A stretch of 9,959 nt of DNA from Hyphomicrobiaceae bacterium. GTDB taxonomy: Bacteria > Pseudomonadota > Alphaproteobacteria > Rhizobiales > JAKIUO01. The position numbers and the translations under genes were made by a program. How positions within the stretch are numbered: position 1 is the first letter of the stretch; every line of letters starts with the position of its first letter. Below the pieces are notes generated by a model. The model was not told where the DNA came from and did not search any database. It was given only the letters and a program-made list of their open reading frames with translations. The DNA is taken from NCBI GenBank assembly GCA_021647535.1, contig JAKIUO010000109.1, positions 1-9,959 on the forward strand, in the 5' to 3' direction. Shown here piece after piece: positions 7,565 to 9,959 of this stretch.

Positions 7565-8071
7565 ATGTTTGATATTGGTATCGGTCTGAGCGAAATATTA
7601 CTGCTGGCAGTCCTCGTCATTCTTGTGGTGGGGCCTGAAGAGCTGCCCAAATTACTGCGTACTGTTGGACGCTATATTGGTCAGGTAAAGCGTGTGGCCG
7701 ATGATTTTCGTGCCCAGGTTGATGATGCCATCAAGGAACCTATGGAGGACATTCAAGAGAGCATTGCAGGCGTTAGCGAAGATCTGGATGATGATCCTTT
7801 TGGGGAGGAAGACCTCATAGATTTTGAGGAACACAACCAAAAAATTCTCGATAAGGAAAAGGCTGATGGCAAAGAGACTGATGGTGATAAAGCGGAAAAC
7901 CAAGACATAAATACAAACGAAACCGCGACAGAAAAAGCCTTGCGCGAAAGCGGCGTAGCGGGGCTTGCTGCTCCTGCCAAGCCTAAAAAATCCGAAAAAA
8001 CAAAAAAAGTCGAAGCGCTGGCAGACGTAGCTGATAGCGATGCGCCCCCCGTGAAAAAGAGTGGAACCTGA
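7565..8071 (+). CDS. tatB: Twin-arginine translocase subunit TatB
   Basis: TatB (168 residues) pairs with TatC in the receptor complex that recognises twin-arginine signal peptides at the inner membrane. The start MFDIGIGLSEILLL resembles the family MFDIG-SELL pattern, with E10 as the polar residue in the membrane helix. The helix ends at G23-P24 and is followed by EELPKLLRTVGRYIGQ and an amphipathic helix. From about residue 70 the tail is low-complexity and highly acidic at first (about 75-120), then Lys/Ala-rich near the end; such tails vary widely. ATG 7565 has AGGGA at 7555-7559, five bases upstream. There are 55 bases after tatA, and the stop lies three bases before the tatC start, which suggests coupled translation with TatC. 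Confidence 0.95.
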   Translation: MFDIGIGLSEILLLAVLVILVVGPEELPKLLRTVGRYIGQVKRVADDFRAQVDDAIKEPMEDIQESIAGVSEDLDDDPFGEEDLIDFEEHNQKILDKEKADGKETDGDKAENQDINTNETATEKALRESGVAGLAAPAKPKKSEKTKKVEALADVADSDAPPVKKSGT

Positions 8072-8074
8072 TCT

Positions 8075-8896
8075 GTGAGCGACATTCAAGGTGAACTGGA
8101 CCGTGTTGACGACAGCAAAGCGCCCCTCATTGCCCATCTGATTGAACTGCGTCAACGTCTGATGTGGGCGATTGGTGGCATTGCGATCGGTTTTGCCATC
8201 TGTTTTTATTTTTCCGATGATATTTTCTTTATCTTGCTGCAACCGGTCGCCATTGCTGCCGGTGGCTATGGCAAGTTGCAGATGATCATGACATCGCCAC
8301 CAGAATATTTTTTCACTCAGCTAAAAATTGGCCTGTTTGGTGCCATGTTTCTGGCTTTTCCGGTGATTGCCAGCCAGATCTATATGTTTGTAGCGCCTGG
8401 CCTTTATAAAAATGAGCGCAAGGCGTTTATACCCTATCTCATTGCAACTCCCGTACTGTTCATTCTGGGGGCGGCGCTGGTTTATTTCTTTATTATGCCT
8501 CTGGCCATGAAGTTTTTTCTCATGCTGGCCGAAAATGGTCCAAAGGACCCGGCAACGGGCAAGGCGATCATTGAGGATCAGTTCAAGGTCAGTGAATATC
8601 TCAGCTTTGTCATGCTGCTCATTCTGGCATTTGGCGCGGCTTTTCAGCTACCGGTCATTCTCACTTTGCTGGGGCGGGCGGGTGTTGTTACCGCCAATGG
8701 CTTGCGCGAAAAGCGTAAATATGCGGTGATTGGCGTTTTTGTCATGGCGGCCTTTTTGACGCCCCCTGATCTCATCACCCAGACCGGGCTGGCCATCCCC
8801 ACCTTGCTGCTTTACGAGCTGTCCATTCTTTCCGTGCAGCTTGTGGAAAAAAAGCAGGCAGAGCGTGACGATGACCCCGAAGATGACGACGACTGA
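8075..8896 (+). CDS. tatC: Twin-arginine translocase subunit TatC
   Basis: TatC (273 residues) is the six-helix membrane receptor that binds twin-arginine signal peptides. The conserved cytoplasmic N-terminal motif HLIELRQRL is at 21-29. A PPEYFF segment at 75-80 precedes helix 2, and the YKNERK loop places Glu at 114, matching the signal-binding Glu of the first cytoplasmic loop. Further hydrophobic helices follow, including the YFFIMPLAMKFFL and LSFVMLLILAFGAAFQLP regions. The C-terminal tail ends in a strongly acidic run (about 264-273). GTG 8075 is chosen because it lies three bases after the tatB stop and gives a normal N-terminus. Only a weak GGAA (8063-8066) precedes it, so reinitiation after tatB is likely. 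Family length is about 250-270 residues, so it is complete. Confidence 0.97.
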   Translation: MSDIQGELDRVDDSKAPLIAHLIELRQRLMWAIGGIAIGFAICFYFSDDIFFILLQPVAIAAGGYGKLQMIMTSPPEYFFTQLKIGLFGAMFLAFPVIASQIYMFVAPGLYKNERKAFIPYLIATPVLFILGAALVYFFIMPLAMKFFLMLAENGPKDPATGKAIIEDQFKVSEYLSFVMLLILAFGAAFQLPVILTLLGRAGVVTANGLREKRKYAVIGVFVMAAFLTPPDLITQTGLAIPTLLLYELSILSVQLVEKKQAERDDDPEDDDD

Positions 8897-8918
8897 TCCG
8901 TTTGCCGGGTCAGTTCTC

Positions 8919-8947
8919 TTGCTGCAATCTTCAGTTCAGACTATCAA
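8919..8947 (+). promoter_or_regulatory. Possible serS promoter (weak)
   Basis: TTGCTG (8919-8924) and TATCAA (8942-8947) are 17 bases apart, in the 120-base gap between tatC and serS. They match the sigma-70 consensus at three and four of six positions. The spacing is right but the match is poor, and read-through from tatC is an equal alternative. No clear terminator lies between tatC and serS. Confidence 0.2.
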
Positions 8948-9016
8948 TGCCCGGAACCGGTCACGAAAGAATCGTGCTCCGAATGTCAATCTGACCAATA
9001 ACAAGTGAGATGCCCC

Positions 9017-9959
9017 TTGTTCGATATTAAATGGATACGCAAAAATCCGGAAGAATTTGACGCCGGTCTGGCCTTGCGCGGACTTGAACCTCATGCCAGG
9101 GAAATTGTTGCGCTGGATTTTGAGCGCCGCAAAGTCGTTGCTGAGTTGCAAGAGGCGCAAAGCAAGCGCAATGCTTCCGCCAAACAGATCGGCAAAGCCA
9201 AGGGGGCAGGCGATGACAAGTTGGCGCAAAAGCTGATCGATGAGGTTGCCGATCTCAAGGACGCCCTCAAAAAGGGTGAGGAAAGCGAACGTCGCCTGAC
9301 CGAAGAAATTACCTATTTTCTGTCGTCAATCCCCAATATTCCCTTCAAGGATGTCCCCAAGGGCACCAGCGAAGAAGATAATCAGCTGGTGCGCAGTGAG
9401 GGAGAAATTCCCTCTTTTGACTTTGAGCCCAAACAGCATTTTGAACTGGGTGAAGATCTGCGGCTGATGGATTTTGACGCGGCCGCCAAAATGTCGGGGT
9501 CGCGCTTTGTTGTGTTGCGCGGCGCACTGGCCCGTCTGGAACGCGCACTGGCGGCATTTATGCTCGACTTGCAAACAGGTGAGCACGGTTATACCGAGCA
9601 TGTTGTGCCTTATCTGGTGCGCGATGAAGCGGTATTTGGTACAGCGCAACTGCCCAAATTTGCCGAAGATCTGTTTCGCACCGAAAACGGCTATTGGCTG
9701 ATCCCGACGGCTGAAGTTTCTTTGACTAACCTGGTGCGGGAGCAGATCATTGACGAGGCTGAATTGCCGATGCGCTTGACGGCCCATACCCCGTGTTTTC
9801 GTTCGGAAGCCGGGTCGGCAGGGCGAGACACCAGAGGCATGATCCGCCAGCATCAGTTTTCCAAGGTTGAAATGGTATCGATTGTCCACCCGGACAAAGC
9901 CGATGAAGAGCATGAGCGCATGACAGGCTGCGCTGAAGAAGTGCTGAAGCGTCTTGGCC
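9017..9959 (+). CDS. serS: Serine-tRNA ligase, N-terminal part
   Basis: This class II aminoacyl-tRNA synthetase is cut by the right edge after 314 full codons; the family has about 425 residues, so roughly the last quarter is missing. It charges tRNA-Ser, and tRNA-Sec where present. The N-terminus LFDIKWIRKNPEEFDAGL is diagnostic. A long antiparallel coiled-coil arm that contacts the tRNA follows at about 28-100. The catalytic domain shows the serine-binding TAEVSLTNL (from 231), and motif 2 begins at FRSE (261-264) and continues through RGMIRQHQFSKVE. No ATG is available in frame: TTG 9017 gives the canonical MFDIKW start, while GTG 9005 would add four residues (MRCP). An in-frame TAA at 8999 rules out anything longer. 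TTG is preferred because a weak GTGAG (9005-9009) is suitably spaced. Confidence 0.95.
   Translation, partial: MFDIKWIRKNPEEFDAGLALRGLEPHAREIVALDFERRKVVAELQEAQSKRNASAKQIGKAKGAGDDKLAQKLIDEVADLKDALKKGEESERRLTEEITYFLSSIPNIPFKDVPKGTSEEDNQLVRSEGEIPSFDFEPKQHFELGEDLRLMDFDAAAKMSGSRFVVLRGALARLERALAAFMLDLQTGEHGYTEHVVPYLVRDEAVFGTAQLPKFAEDLFRTENGYWLIPTAEVSLTNLVREQIIDEAELPMRLTAHTPCFRSEAGSAGRDTRGMIRQHQFSKVEMVSIVHPDKADEEHERMTGCAEEVLKRLG

Noticed and set aside
7652..8242. Minus-strand frame of 196 codons across tatB and the tatC start
   Set aside because: It covers clear TatB and TatC coding sequence on the plus strand, and its translation is low-complexity with no family match.
9010..9012. ATG just before serS as its start
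   Set aside because: It is out of frame with the MFDIKW-type SerS N-terminus.
9326..9913. Minus-strand frame of 195 codons
   Set aside because: It overlaps the serS catalytic domain with intact motifs on the plus strand. It stands out only because serS lacks an ATG and runs off the window.

Overview
The window is a continuous, almost entirely coding, plus-strand stretch of a bacterial chromosome. It carries ten genes: the 3' end of dgt, then argS, a SPOR-domain envelope protein, nagZ, scpA, scpB, tatA, tatB, tatC, and the 5' part of serS. The order (dGTPase-like, argS, SPOR protein, nagZ, scpAB, tatABC, serS) is a layout I associate with alphaproteobacteria. The proteins read as alphaproteobacterial too, for example the TatA and TatB N-termini and the long Pro/Gln-rich SPOR protein. 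Base composition looks close to balanced, so this is not a high-GC member. I cannot name the genus from sequence alone.

Layout: 1-816 is the C-terminal part of a dGTP triphosphohydrolase-like protein. After a 67-base gap comes arginyl-tRNA synthetase (884-2647). A 44-base gap with a good ribosome binding site leads to a 613-residue membrane-anchored SPOR protein (2692-4533). The longest non-coding gap (4534-4678) holds a strong bulged hairpin and a 17-codon reading frame that runs into the start of nagZ. nagZ, scpA and scpB follow as a tight block joined by two ATGA stop/start overlaps (5683-5686 and 6489-6492). A 124-base gap with a hairpin and a palindromic Shine-Dalgarno site precedes tatA, tatB and tatC. 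A 120-base gap then leads to serS, which starts at TTG or GTG and runs off the right edge.

Functionally these are housekeeping genes: nucleotide pool control, tRNA charging (Arg, Ser), septal peptidoglycan binding, muropeptide recycling, chromosome condensation (ScpA/ScpB, the partners of SMC) and twin-arginine protein export (a complete TatABC set). No gene is visibly broken within the window. I see no mobile element, CRISPR array, tRNA, rRNA, toxin or defence gene, and no convincing undescribed system. The points worth a second look are modest: the leader structure of tatA, the gap before nagZ, and the architecture of the SPOR protein. No gene-free stretch exceeds 145 bases.
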